A stretch of 64,000 nucleotides of DNA from Bacillota bacterium (GCA_023399055.1 JAEWQV010000017.1:124001-188000), one strand, 5' to 3'. Shown: positions 32,419-41,685, numbered from the stretch's first letter. Numbers and translations: made by a program. The notes: a model not told the origin generated them from the sequence alone.

Positions 32419-34968
32419 CTACTCATATAGATAGGATAAAAATACATTTCCTGCATTTTTAAAGGTTTGAGCACTATCTTGAATTCCCATTTTAAGTGTT
32501 TTCCCAATTGCAGGATTGTAAACCATTATATTAAATGTATCATATCCATAGATAACTACCGCATCCTCAAGATTTGTCATCGCTATCACCGGTCTACCAA
32601 GTGATACATAATACAATACATCATCCAGTTCAACACCGGACAATCTTATTGGTGTATATCTGGAATATTTTTTAAGTATATCATACACAGAGCTATTTTG
32701 TACAGAAAGCTGATCCAAACTTTTATCAATATTCTGGTATTCTAGTAAACGTTGTATACAAGCTTCTAAGGTTTTATTGGGTAATGCTTCGCCTGTCATG
32801 TCCACAAACTCATTGATTGTCTTTGTGGTCTCTTTTACTCCTCTTTCCCAAACCAATTGATTGTTGCTGTTTAACACCACTCCAATTCCTGCTTTTGCAA
32901 TTTGAATTGCATCTGCTGCATTTTCATAGGAACCTTCGATGCCTCCGGTGATATACGGATAATAAGCCAACAACATCTGTCCATCCTCTGGAAGGCGTAC
33001 CGTCGGATCTTTTGCAATAATTGTATTAACTGTAGTCTTTACTTTGGGTATTTCATACATTTCAAAGCCTGCAGGAAAGCTGAGGTAGTATTCTGTTAGT
33101 GCCAATTCCGGAACTCGGGAAGAGACATGTATAATCGATGATTCTTCCTTCTCCTGATTCATAATATAATCTGTCGGTGCAAAGGTATATAAGAGCTTAT
33201 TCTCTTCTGCTACCTTTTGAACTCTACGAAGTTCTACTATATTATCCTTAACAGCAATACCACTAATATAGTAATCTTGTTTTTGATAAGATTTCAAGAT
33301 CTTTTTATCTACAGAAGCAATTTCCACCATAGACAAGGGTGCCATTAAACTACCATCAATCAAAGTAGCAAAATTGTTTTTTTCAACATAGCCGTAGATA
33401 ATATTGGAGTCTATCTTATCCATAAGGCGGATATTATATCCTTCTTTTGTTTTAATTATATCTTGATTTCCAGTTTCTAAATCCATTAGATATATTTGAT
33501 CCGACTGTCTAGGATCAGAATTTTGTTGCCAAGCAATATAATTAATGTCTTCTAGAACCATTAGTTGATTTTTATTCACATCTTTTGCTATCTCCGATAA
33601 TTTCTTTGTAATTAAATTATAGGAGTATATCATTTGATTTACCTGGAAATAGAATATTTCTTTTGTATTAACATAGGATAGTTCACCTAAGTTCTCTTTT
33701 AATTTTTGGTAGGGTTCTTCAACTGGTATATACACTAATTCTTCAATTCGGCTCTCTGATCGAATGTAATGATATAGAATAATGGCGACCTTACCCTCAT
33801 ATTGGCCACGATTCATATATCCGTAAACCATGAAGTTCATATTCCCTTCAGCATCCATGCTTAGTATTCTAATATCATGTTGGTCATATACATCTCTTAT
33901 ATAGTCCGTATTTTCTTGTTTAAAGCTGAATACTTTCGTAATTTCATTGTTTGTAAGATCATAGAACCACAGCTCTCTATTTCTAACAAAAGCAATTTTA
34001 GTTTCATCTTCTCCCGCTATATATGGAACATCCAGGTTTTTTGTTATCCCCAGTTTCAATTCACTTTTATCTAAACTAGCAAGTGATATGTCAAACATTG
34101 ACTCCATGTGTCGCTCATAATTAAGTAGAAACATCCTTGTACTTGAATATTTTACTCTGAAAAACTCAGAGACATTAAACCGCTCTGCTACGCCGTTAAT
34201 TTCAGCCTCTACTATATAATTAAGTTCAATAGAAGCAGTAGTTGGATATATCTCTTTAATTGTTGGTATTACAGTAGTAATAACTGTTGGATTTAGATTT
34301 CCCCAACTAATCATATCAAAACTTGAAAAGATATTAACATAGGCAAAGCTTGAGTTATCTGCATCCTTGGAGGACTCAATGTATTTGATCATACTCTCTG
34401 CTTCTGTTTTATCCAGCATTGCCTTATGAAACTCCAGAGCAAAATCTAAATTTTCTTTTAAATAAGCCTGTTCATATATCTTAATTCGCTGATAATAATA
34501 CATCTTTTCACTTTTGCTGGTAATCAGGGTTAGTTTTAATGCATATTCCTTCCCAGACTCTAACTCCGCTTGAAGCTTTACTTTTGCTGTTTTATCCGCT
34601 CCATCCTCTTCAAATACGCTGACAGAACTTGTTTCAATCAGGGAATTACCCACAAACTCTCGTACTTCATAATTCATCTTTTTTATATCATATTCTTTAT
34701 AATCTATTTGCACCTCAAACGCTTGATCTGGGTCAAGTGGAGTAACTGACTCTCTGATTTGATTTGCATCCAAATTACTGCTGTAACCATGCAGCAGATT
34801 AATTGTACCATCATTAATCTTTATTTTTACTAACGGAAATGTGGTATCTTCCATTGTTGTTGTATTATCTACGTCAAAAACAACCTCCTTAATATCCCCG
34901 CTAAAGTAGGAAAAGGCTGCGACAAATACAATAATTAAAATAATTATTCGATAAACATGTTTTAGCAT
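32419..34968 (-). CDS. Large membrane-anchored surface protein with a C39-like C-terminus
   Basis: This 849-residue protein has one N-terminal membrane helix (about 7-24). A long extracytoplasmic part follows, with a beta-rich N-terminal region and a stretch of about 320-600 in short repeated strands (IAFVRNRELWFYDLTNNE, YQKLKENLGELSYVNTKEIFYFQ) that looks like a beta-propeller. The C-terminal 150 residues resemble a papain-like C39_2 fold: a Cys in EACIQRLLEYQNIDKSL, then GRPVIAMTNLEDAVVIYGYD and VYNPAIGK. The histidine usual before VVIxGYD is Asp here, so peptidase activity is doubtful. I do not recognise a named family. Confidence 0.7.
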   Translation of the reverse strand: MLKHVYRIIILIIVFVAAFSYFSGDIKEVVFDVDNTTTMEDTTFPLVKIKINDGTINLLHGYSSNLDANQIRESVTPLDPDQAFEVQIDYKEYDIKKMNYEVREFVGNSLIETSSVSVFEEDGADKTAKVKLQAELESGKEYALKLTLITSKSEKMYYYQRIKIYEQAYLKENLDFALEFHKAMLDKTEAESMIKYIESSKDADNSSFAYVNIFSSFDMISWGNLNPTVITTVIPTIKEIYPTTASIELNYIVEAEINGVAERFNVSEFFRVKYSSTRMFLLNYERHMESMFDISLASLDKSELKLGITKNLDVPYIAGEDETKIAFVRNRELWFYDLTNNEITKVFSFKQENTDYIRDVYDQHDIRILSMDAEGNMNFMVYGYMNRGQYEGKVAIILYHYIRSESRIEELVYIPVEEPYQKLKENLGELSYVNTKEIFYFQVNQMIYSYNLITKKLSEIAKDVNKNQLMVLEDINYIAWQQNSDPRQSDQIYLMDLETGNQDIIKTKEGYNIRLMDKIDSNIIYGYVEKNNFATLIDGSLMAPLSMVEIASVDKKILKSYQKQDYYISGIAVKDNIVELRRVQKVAEENKLLYTFAPTDYIMNQEKEESSIIHVSSRVPELALTEYYLSFPAGFEMYEIPKVKTTVNTIIAKDPTVRLPEDGQMLLAYYPYITGGIEGSYENAADAIQIAKAGIGVVLNSNNQLVWERGVKETTKTINEFVDMTGEALPNKTLEACIQRLLEYQNIDKSLDQLSVQNSSVYDILKKYSRYTPIRLSGVELDDVLYYVSLGRPVIAMTNLEDAVVIYGYDTFNIMVYNPAIGKTLKMGIQDSAQTFKNAGNVFLSYLYE

Positions 34969-34994
34969 TTAGCCTCCAAACATCATTACAATCA

Positions 34995-36209
34995 TTAATT
35001 AATCCGTTTACTATCTTCCTTCTGAAAAAGACGATACAAGCAGGGGTCTACCTTTAGAAAATCCATACAACTCTTCAACTCCTCGCTCAATTTACCCTTC
35101 TCTACACCATCTCCATTTCTCTTTACTGCACGTATTAAGATGTTTTTAGGTGTATGCTCCATGTCAATAAATTCAAGAAGTTGAACCCGGTACCCTTTTG
35201 TTTCAAGTAACTGTGCACGTAATGCATCTGTAACCAACGAAGCCATTCTTTCTTTGACAATTCCGTATTGAAATAGTGGATTTAGCGTCTCATTTTTCAT
35301 TTGCTTATTCAATTCATGCTGGCAGCAAGGTACGGACAGAATTACCTTTGCACCCCAGCTCTGTGCCTTAAACAAGGCATGGTCTGTTGCTGTATCACAA
35401 GCATGCAACGTAACAACCATATCAACTTGATTATTGCCAGTATAGGACGCAATATCCCCTTCCAGAAAGCAAAGTTTATTATAACCGTATTTCTTACTTA
35501 AACTATTGCAATTTTCAATTACATCTTTCTTTAAATCAAGGCCAATCACGTTAATATTGTAGCCCTTCATATGTTTTAGATAATAATACATCGCAAAGGT
35601 TAGGTAGGATTTTCCACAACCAAAATCAAGTATCGTCAATTCCTGGTTGTGTTCAAGATAGGGCAAAATATCTTCAATATATTCTAAAAATCGATTAATT
35701 TGCTTAAACTTATCTGATTTTGCTTTGACTATCTGGCCTTCTTTTGTCATGACCCCCAAGTCAACTAAAAACGGAAGCACAGTACCTTCCTGCAAAATAT
35801 AGTTTTTCTTCTTGTTATGGCTAAATTTCTGCAGATCTTCCATTTCTACTTTTGCATTATTATTGGTACTGGTAATATGATTTTTTTTGATTTTATTAAT
35901 AATTGTTACTTTACCTTTTTTACTAAATAAGATAGTAGCACTTCCAAGGGTTGTATTAATTTCTATTTGGCGAAAGCTTCCATCTGTCCACTCCTGTGCT
36001 TGTATCAGAAAATCCTCTTTCTTTTCGTTTGTATGAAAAACTTTCTCCTTAATATATTTCGTTACCTGAAAAAGCAACTCTTCCTTAATTAAGACTGGTC
36101 TAACTTTAATCTTTGTAATTATATCTTTATCTATCGGATTACTTAACACCAAGCTTATCAAATGCTGGTTCATTGTTTCTTCTAATAATTTTCTTACTGT
36201 AATTTCCAT
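34995..36209 (-). CDS. Class I SAM-dependent methyltransferase with an extra N-terminal domain
   Basis: This is a 404-residue protein. The first 175 or so residues are a separate domain with KIKKNHITSTNNNAKVEMEDLQKFSHNKKKNYIL. The C-terminal part is a Methyltransf_32-type fold, with motif I ILDFGCGKSYLTFAMYYYL near 195-213, VIGLDLKKDVIENC, and motif IV VTLHACDTATDHALF. The HACDTATD motif occurs in RNA-modifying and selenium-related methyltransferases. The ribosome site is weak. It follows the surface-protein gene in the same direction; the substrate is unknown. Confidence 0.8.
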   Translation of the reverse strand: MEITVRKLLEETMNQHLISLVLSNPIDKDIITKIKVRPVLIKEELLFQVTKYIKEKVFHTNEKKEDFLIQAQEWTDGSFRQIEINTTLGSATILFSKKGKVTIINKIKKNHITSTNNNAKVEMEDLQKFSHNKKKNYILQEGTVLPFLVDLGVMTKEGQIVKAKSDKFKQINRFLEYIEDILPYLEHNQELTILDFGCGKSYLTFAMYYYLKHMKGYNINVIGLDLKKDVIENCNSLSKKYGYNKLCFLEGDIASYTGNNQVDMVVTLHACDTATDHALFKAQSWGAKVILSVPCCQHELNKQMKNETLNPLFQYGIVKERMASLVTDALRAQLLETKGYRVQLLEFIDMEHTPKNILIRAVKRNGDGVEKGKLSEELKSCMDFLKVDPCLYRLFQKEDSKRIN

Positions 36210-36424
36210 GTTTATATTCCATTCTTGTGCTTACACAATTTTTCATATTACTATTTCATTGTTAAACATCATTGACTATTATATTTATTCCCCTATATTG
36301 TAATGTCTTTTCACCAATAGTACAACCAGATAATTATAATTTTTGTAACAGTTCAGCTCTGCCTTTTTTTTCACATTCAGACTTCGTCTGCATATATTGA
36401 TATAAAAAGCTTAGGAGTACTTAA

Positions 36425-37939
36425 ATGTCATATACCAGTGGTAGAAGTTATGGCTCCGGTAACAAGAATAATAGAGTGCCAAATTATAGCGCTAATTCTC
36501 AAACACCGGCTAAGACCCAGCACACTTCGAATACATCCTCTAAAACCGTAAGCAATGCATCAACGGGTATCAGAAAGACTACACCTATAAAAACAAATCA
36601 AATACCCGATCCAGGGTTGGGCTCAGGTCCCTTCCGCCCGGGCTCAGGTACTAGAACAACTCCAGGCTCCACTTCGCCAAATAACGGTACAACACTTACT
36701 CCCGGTTCATCAACCATAATGCCAGGTACTACTCCTGCAACACAACAAGTTGTTCCAAACAATCCAATCTTTCCGACTCCAGGTAGCACCAGAACAACTA
36801 TGCCCGGCACTGGCACTTCTACTTCTCCACGTACGCCTCTAACTATGCCAGGTACCAGTACCACTCCTATGACTATGCCCGGTACTGGCGCTACTCCTAT
36901 GACTCCTGGTACTTCTCAGATGATGCCTGGTACTGGCGCCACTCCTATGACTCCTGGTACTTCTAGAACTATGCCTGGTACTGGTGCTACTCCTATGACT
37001 CCTGGCACTTCTCGGATGATGCCCGGTACTGGCGCTACTCCTATGACTCCTGGTACTTCTAGAACTATGCCTGGTACTGGCGCTACTCCTATGACTCCTG
37101 GTACTTCTGGAACTATGCCCGGTACTGGTGCTACTCCTAGTGCACCTCGCACTCCGCAGATGATGCCTGGTACTGGTCCAACCAACGGCCTTTTCCCCGG
37201 CTCTAACTTACAGACACCTCCGTCAGGCATGACCACTCCTACTACTCCAGGTCAAAATCAATCCGGTTCACAAGGTGGTTTAAATAGTAATTTATATCCT
37301 TCTGGGCAGCTACGAACACCTCCAAGCAATGAAATAACAAGTCCTATGCCACCATTGATTGCACCAATGGAACCTACCTTGGATTCATTATCCTTACCTT
37401 CACAGGAGCAATCCCAATCCTTTAATTATGATATGGAACTCTTTGCAAATCCGTTTATTAACTTAAACAACCAATTACCTTATCAGATGCCAAATTCGTA
37501 TTATCCTGCATATCCAAATAACTCTAATATGTATATGCCAAATGTAAATAATTCAACAATGGGTGTGCCTATGTTTCCATTATATGGATACGATAATTGC
37601 GAGGATCTAGATAAGGATGCTAGCTATATGAAGCAGCTCTTCCCTACTACTGCAAGGATAATTCAGAAAGAAGTTGACAACGAATGTGATCAACTAGAAT
37701 ATGATGGTAGTATCATGTTTGACGAATATCCTGATCGTATTTTGATAGAAAAGATTGTTGATCGTATTTATGAAAAAATTAAGGATAATGATGAGGACCC
37801 AAGACTTCAGGCTAATAGTCTCTATTTCTTCCCAGAGCATCGTCACAGAAATCCTCTGCGCGATGTTGTCAACATAATCCTATTAAATGAATTCTTCCAT
37901 CGCAGAAGACGTCATCGCGGCAGAAAACGCTGGTTCTAA
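36425..37939 (+). CDS. Pro/Thr/Gly-rich tandem-repeat protein with conserved C-terminus
   Basis: This is a 504-residue protein without a signal peptide. Residues 1-140 are Ser/Thr/Asn/Pro-rich. About 141-260 is a tandem array of a 16-residue unit, MPGTGATPMTPGTSxx. A Pro/Gln/Asn-rich linker follows. The last 115 residues are a distinct domain beginning DNCEDLDKDASYMKQLFPTT, with ECDQLEYDGSIMFDEYPD, and ending in a His/Arg-rich tail. The AGGAG site is good. The composition recalls spore-coat or exosporium collagen-like proteins, but location and function are not known. Only the tail seems suited to folding. Confidence 0.75.
   Translation: MSYTSGRSYGSGNKNNRVPNYSANSQTPAKTQHTSNTSSKTVSNASTGIRKTTPIKTNQIPDPGLGSGPFRPGSGTRTTPGSTSPNNGTTLTPGSSTIMPGTTPATQQVVPNNPIFPTPGSTRTTMPGTGTSTSPRTPLTMPGTSTTPMTMPGTGATPMTPGTSQMMPGTGATPMTPGTSRTMPGTGATPMTPGTSRMMPGTGATPMTPGTSRTMPGTGATPMTPGTSGTMPGTGATPSAPRTPQMMPGTGPTNGLFPGSNLQTPPSGMTTPTTPGQNQSGSQGGLNSNLYPSGQLRTPPSNEITSPMPPLIAPMEPTLDSLSLPSQEQSQSFNYDMELFANPFINLNNQLPYQMPNSYYPAYPNNSNMYMPNVNNSTMGVPMFPLYGYDNCEDLDKDASYMKQLFPTTARIIQKEVDNECDQLEYDGSIMFDEYPDRILIEKIVDRIYEKIKDNDEDPRLQANSLYFFPEHRHRNPLRDVVNIILLNEFFHRRRRHRGRKRWF
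36845..37186 (+). repeat. 48-bp tandem repeat array
   Basis: Units begin at 36875, 36923, 36971, 37019, 37067 and 37115, with a partial unit at 37163 and a shorter relative at 36845. The first five encode nearly identical 16-mers; later ones diverge. Differences are mostly third-base changes and the last two residues of each unit. Confidence 0.93.
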
Positions 37940-37997
37940 ATTAAAAATATTAAAACGTATTACAGATGTTTTTTACTTTTATCTATGTGCGTAGAAG

Positions 37998-38034
37998 AAG
38001 AACCGGGAAGTTAGTGTTTTCCCGGTTCTTTTAT
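37998..38034. terminator. Bidirectional intrinsic terminator
   Basis: AAGAACCGGGAA pairs with TTCCCGGTTCTT with flanking A/T runs, between the convergent repeat-protein and YwmB-like genes. Confidence 0.88.
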
Positions 38035-38048
38035 TTACAGAATTTATT

Positions 38049-38861
38049 TTACCAGCTATCGTTATTAATGGGAGTTGCCAGTGATATTTTAGTTTTACCA
38101 GTTAACTCATTAAAGGTAATTGCAATTTGAACATTAATTTTATTACCCATCGACATTACATATTCATTCAGCATACCTGTATAACCATATACTGTGTAGA
38201 GATCACCTTCATCATATTCTATTGCCATTTCACCTTGTAATGCATCAATTAACGTCTTAGCAATTTCTTTTTTTTGATCTAAAGTAAGATCCCCTTCCTT
38301 CATACCCTCATATTTTAAGGTAATCTGTTTCCTTCCTACTCCAAGTTCAGTTAATTTATCCTCTAAAATATTCTTATAACGATCAATACTTTCTATTCCC
38401 TGCAATATATTTAACTGCACCACAATATAATGTTTAAGAGTTTGCACGCTATTTTCTTCTTGTTTTATGCTTACTATTTTTATTTCAGTAGTTGCCTGTT
38501 TTGCTTGCTTAAAGATAAAACTTTCACTCCTGCTGCCTTCTTCCCAAACAGTGATATCCTCATTTACAATTAATCCAATGGAATCTGCAATGGTATAGAT
38601 TAGATTTTCTTTCTCCTCTTCACTCAAATACCCAGTTCCATACTCTCCAAGGACAGCCAGGCTGCTTTGCATTTCATGAGTTTCCGACTTAATAAATGCT
38701 TCTGTTATCTGTGCTTCTTCACGAAACATCCGATTAACAAGTATTTGTGCGGCAACAGCTACCCAAAGCACTGCAACCATATATAAAGTTATTCTGGTAC
38801 GTTTTCTTGTAAATATATTCCGAAACTTATAAATAAAATGATCAAACTTTTTATGTTCCAT
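38049..38861 (-). CDS. YwmB-like (DUF1779) membrane-anchored protein
   Basis: This 270-residue protein has a basic N-terminus and one membrane helix (about 22-42). The extracytoplasmic domain matches the YwmB family by its pattern QITLKYEGMKEGDLTLDQKKEIAKTLIDALQGE, then YDEGDLYTVYGYT and NVQIAITFNELTGKTKISLATPI. The family has a TBP-like fold and no known role. Bacillus YwmB is encoded near murAA and spoIID, hinting at an envelope function. The ATG at 38861 follows GGAGG; a TTG at 38939 would add 26 residues but has no ribosome site. Confidence 0.72.
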   Translation of the reverse strand: MEHKKFDHFIYKFRNIFTRKRTRITLYMVAVLWVAVAAQILVNRMFREEAQITEAFIKSETHEMQSSLAVLGEYGTGYLSEEEKENLIYTIADSIGLIVNEDITVWEEGSRSESFIFKQAKQATTEIKIVSIKQEENSVQTLKHYIVVQLNILQGIESIDRYKNILEDKLTELGVGRKQITLKYEGMKEGDLTLDQKKEIAKTLIDALQGEMAIEYDEGDLYTVYGYTGMLNEYVMSMGNKINVQIAITFNELTGKTKISLATPINNDSW

Positions 38862-39010
38862 TCTATCAAGACCTCCAATATGGGAAACTTTGTTAATCCA
38901 TCTAGTAGTTTCCCCGTTATTCGGAGTTTTATTCTTCAATTATACTATACCGATCTATAAAAACATGTTATAATACCCACAACCATAAACAATCACAGAT
39001 AGACTATGAA

Positions 39011-39035
39011 TGAAACACGCTACGCAAGTATCTCC
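39011..39035. repeat. Hairpin repeat of the AAACACGC type, degenerate copy
   Basis: TGAAACACGCTACGCAAGTATCT resembles the hairpins at 44694 and 50351 but its right arm has decayed. Confidence 0.35.
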
Positions 39036-39103
39036 AGTTATAGCGAATTGCGAAGAAATATATAATTTATGCAGCTGGTTATATGCAAAAAGGAGGTTTT
39101 CAT

Positions 39104-39580
39104 ATGGACACACCAACACTGTATCGTAGACGGTTTATACCGAATGAAACAGTTCATTTAAAAGATGATATTATACTTCAACTAACAGAGGACTTTATTT
39201 TGACAAAATGGGTTGCACTACATCCCCGTAGTGATATTGCAGCAGGAATTTCTGCCTATTACTTAGAGCAGGGAATAAAGGTGAGTAAGATCTTAGATAA
39301 AAACAATAACTTAGTGTATTGGTACTGTGATATCATTCAATCGAAACATGATGAAATAAAAAATACCATCATTTTCGAAGACCTCTTAATCGATGTCATT
39401 CTTCTAAATGATGGTACTGTACGTATTGTAGATATTGATGAACTTGCTGATGCCCTGGATCAAAATTTAATTACCCAGAGTGAGGCAACCTATGCGTTAC
39501 GTCGACTAGATAACCTTCTTCGTATTATAAGGGATGGTAACTTTCACACTCTACAGGAACCAATCCTACAGGCCGAATAA
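39104..39580 (+). CDS. DUF402-domain protein
   Basis: This 158-residue protein has the DUF402 pattern: RRRFIPNETVHLKDD, then YYLEQGIKVSKIL, NLVYWYCDII and the metal-site segment FEDLLIDVILLNDGTVRIVDIDELADAL. Members include nucleoside di/triphosphate phosphatases (Ntdp) and FAU-1-type RNA-binding proteins. The acidic DVxxxxDGxxxxxDxDEL motif fits the phosphatase branch. The start at 39104 is fixed by AAGGAGG seven bases upstream. It is a single-gene unit. Confidence 0.82.
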   Translation: MDTPTLYRRRFIPNETVHLKDDIILQLTEDFILTKWVALHPRSDIAAGISAYYLEQGIKVSKILDKNNNLVYWYCDIIQSKHDEIKNTIIFEDLLIDVILLNDGTVRIVDIDELADALDQNLITQSEATYALRRLDNLLRIIRDGNFHTLQEPILQAE

Positions 39581-39583
39581 GCC

Positions 39584-40009
39584 TTATTCCATCATATCAA
39601 TTCGTCTAATATGCCTCTCTTCATTGGAGAACTTTGTATCAATAAAGGTTTCCACAATCTTAAGCGCATGACCTATTCCAATTACTCTTGCGCCCATTGC
39701 AAGTACATTGGCATTATTATGAAGTCTTGTAGCCTCGGCACTAAAGCAATCATGACAGAGTGCTGCACGAATGCCTTTCATTTTATTTGCTGTAATCGAA
39801 ATCCCAATTCCTGTACCACAGATGATTATGCCCATATCACATTCTTTACTTTGGATTGCCTTGCCAACAAGCTTTGCATATTCCGGATAATCGCTTGCGG
39901 TAACATCGCCACAGCCAAAATCCTTGTATTCAATACCTCTCTTATCCAAATAATCCATAACTGCTTTCTTCATTTCATATCCAGTGTGGTCATTTCCAAG
40001 TGCTATCAT
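39584..40009 (-). CDS. rpiB: Ribose-5-phosphate isomerase B
   Basis: This 141-residue protein has MIALGNDHTGYEMKKAV at the N-terminus, the active-site cysteine in GIIICGTGIGISITANKMKGIRAALCHD, and NANVLAMGARVIG. All are hallmarks of RpiB (LacA/RpiB family). It interconverts ribose-5-P and ribulose-5-P. The start at 40009 follows GGAGG by seven bases; a longer frame has no ribosome site. It lies 111 bp after the ywlE-type gene in the same orientation, as in the Bacillus ywlC-ywlE-ywlF cluster, where ywlF encodes an RpiB. Confidence 0.95.
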   Translation of the reverse strand: MIALGNDHTGYEMKKAVMDYLDKRGIEYKDFGCGDVTASDYPEYAKLVGKAIQSKECDMGIIICGTGIGISITANKMKGIRAALCHDCFSAEATRLHNNANVLAMGARVIGIGHALKIVETFIDTKFSNEERHIRRIDMME

Positions 40010-40053
40010 AGTCAAACCTCCATTATGGCGCTTTGCACCATCTAAAATATCAT

Positions 40054-40106
40054 GAAAGAGGCTGTTGTACAGGCTCTTTCCGAGTGAAAGAGATTTATCT
40101 TTCACT
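40054..40106. other. Two adjacent hairpins between the phosphatase gene and rpiB
   Basis: GAAAGAG-CTG/CAG-CTCTTTC (40054-40080) and AGTGAAAGA/TCTTTCACT (40083-40106) abut each other. Neither has a T-run on the minus strand, so they look like mRNA-processing or stability elements more than terminators. Confidence 0.5.
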
Positions 40107-40120
40107 TTTCCTCTTAATTG

Positions 40121-40573
40121 CTAATTATCCTCGTTTAATTTATAAACTGTCTTTTTCACCAAACGTCCCAGTTCTATGTAGCATTCTTCATATTCCATCA
40201 AAGAACCTCCATAAGGATCTACAACATCTCCGATTTCTCCTGCGTATTCCTTCAGAGTATAAACATCTTTTACATCAGGATATAATTCTATAATCTTTTT
40301 CTTCTGGCTAGCTGTCATTGCAAGAATAATCGTATTTTCTTCTATATCAGTGGATTTTAATCCCTTTGCTATATGATTATTCAGCTCAAGGTCATGTTTT
40401 TTTAATACAATCTCAGCCTTTGGATTTAAAGGTTCTGAAAACAGAACAACAAGACCTCTGGAACACACCTTACGATTGCTTACTTTTTCAAGATTTTTAT
40501 AGATAGCCTCTGCCATAGGGCTTCGACAAGTATTACCAGTACATACAAATATCAGTTTTTGATAGTTCCCCAT
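40121..40573 (-). CDS. ywlE: Low-molecular-weight phosphatase, YwlE (protein-arginine phosphatase) type
   Basis: This 150-residue protein has the P-loop CTGNTCRSPMAEAIYKN with nucleophile C11, and a DPYGG acid loop near the C-terminus. A threonine four residues after the nucleophile (T15) is the feature that makes Bacillus YwlE prefer phospho-arginine over phospho-tyrosine. It sits between the Sua5-type gene and rpiB, as ywlE does in Bacillus. The start is the ATG at 40573, five to six bases after GGAGG. McsB, the usual arginine kinase, is not in this window. Confidence 0.88.
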   Translation of the reverse strand: MGNYQKLIFVCTGNTCRSPMAEAIYKNLEKVSNRKVCSRGLVVLFSEPLNPKAEIVLKKHDLELNNHIAKGLKSTDIEENTIILAMTASQKKKIIELYPDVKDVYTLKEYAGEIGDVVDPYGGSLMEYEECYIELGRLVKKTVYKLNEDN

Positions 40574-40629
40574 TGTTACCTCCATTACAATACTCTCACT
40601 AGAGTTTGTTACTTAGAACCGATTCATCT

Positions 40630-41685
40630 CTAGACACTAATTACTCGATAACCTGCTGCCTTTAATAATCTATTCATAATTGCTTGTCCTAGACAAGCAT
40701 CCGTAAAGCTTTCCGAATAAATATATTGGGTATGAAGCTCATCAAATTCTCTTAATATTCCGTAAAGACCAGCTGCAATTGTGGCTTCATTATTCCGTGA
40801 TCCTACAACTTTAACTAATCCATGATGATAGAAATCTTTTGTTTCTTGTGTTGCGATAACTCCCACACTGTTACCATCATGCAGCTTTTTCTTTGCATTT
40901 TCATTAATAGTGAAAATAACTTCATCTATATTACCCTCATAAATAGTCAACTCACCCTCTGGTGCATAATGACGGTATTTCATGCCCGGTGCTCTGGGAA
41001 CAAGCTCTAAATCAGGCTCCATTTTTAGTATTGCAGGATCATAATTAATCTCACCTATTACATTCTCTAGCATAGTCTTTGTTATACTGCCCGGACGTAA
41101 TATCATAGGGAGTTCACCGGTTAAATCAACAATTGTAGATTCTAATCCCAAGGTTGCATTTCCACCATCAAGAATCATATCAATGCTTCCACTTAAATCC
41201 TGTATCACATGTGTTGCTGTAGTTGGACTTGGCTTACCACTTAGGTTAGCACTTGGAGCTGCAACAAAAACACCTGATAACTCAATTAGTTTTCTAGCAA
41301 TTTGATTTGCTGGAAGTCGAATTGCTACGGTATTGAGCCTTCCAGTCGTATGGTAGGGCACAATTTCTTTCTTATTTAAAATTATTGTTAAAGGCCCTGG
41401 CCAGAACACTTCTGCTAACTGATAAGCTTTATCAGGTATCTCATTGGCAAGTAACTCTAAATCGCTAATTTTTGCAATATGGACAATCAGAGGATTGTCA
41501 GAAGGCCTTCCTTTTGCCTGATATATTTTTCTAGCTGCACTTTCATCTAGTGCATTTGCTCCAAGTCCATATACCGTCTCAGTAGGAAATGCAACTAACC
41601 CGCCTTCTCTAAGTATTAGGGCTGCTTCCTCTAACCTCACTAGGTCAATATTATCTATATCTAGACTAACCACCTTTGTATCCAT
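40630..41685 (-). CDS. ywlC: L-threonylcarbamoyladenylate synthase (Sua5/YwlC)
   Basis: This 351-residue protein has a YrdC domain (about 18-200) with GGLVAFPTETVYGLGANA, KGRPSDNPLIVHI and PSANLSGKPSPTTA. A Sua5 C-terminal domain (about 215-345) follows the linker RAPGMKYRHYAPEGEL. The enzyme makes the precursor for t6A37 in ANN-decoding tRNAs. The start at 41685 follows AAGGAG. It is the first gene of the ywlC-ywlE-rpiB run. Confidence 0.94.
   Translation of the reverse strand: MDTKVVSLDIDNIDLVRLEEAALILREGGLVAFPTETVYGLGANALDESAARKIYQAKGRPSDNPLIVHIAKISDLELLANEIPDKAYQLAEVFWPGPLTIILNKKEIVPYHTTGRLNTVAIRLPANQIARKLIELSGVFVAAPSANLSGKPSPTTATHVIQDLSGSIDMILDGGNATLGLESTIVDLTGELPMILRPGSITKTMLENVIGEINYDPAILKMEPDLELVPRAPGMKYRHYAPEGELTIYEGNIDEVIFTINENAKKKLHDGNSVGVIATQETKDFYHHGLVKVVGSRNNEATIAAGLYGILREFDELHTQYIYSESFTDACLGQAIMNRLLKAAGYRVISV

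Noticed and set aside
36845..37186. A CRISPR array
   Set aside because: The 48-bp units are contiguous, in frame and without unique spacers; it is a coding tandem repeat.
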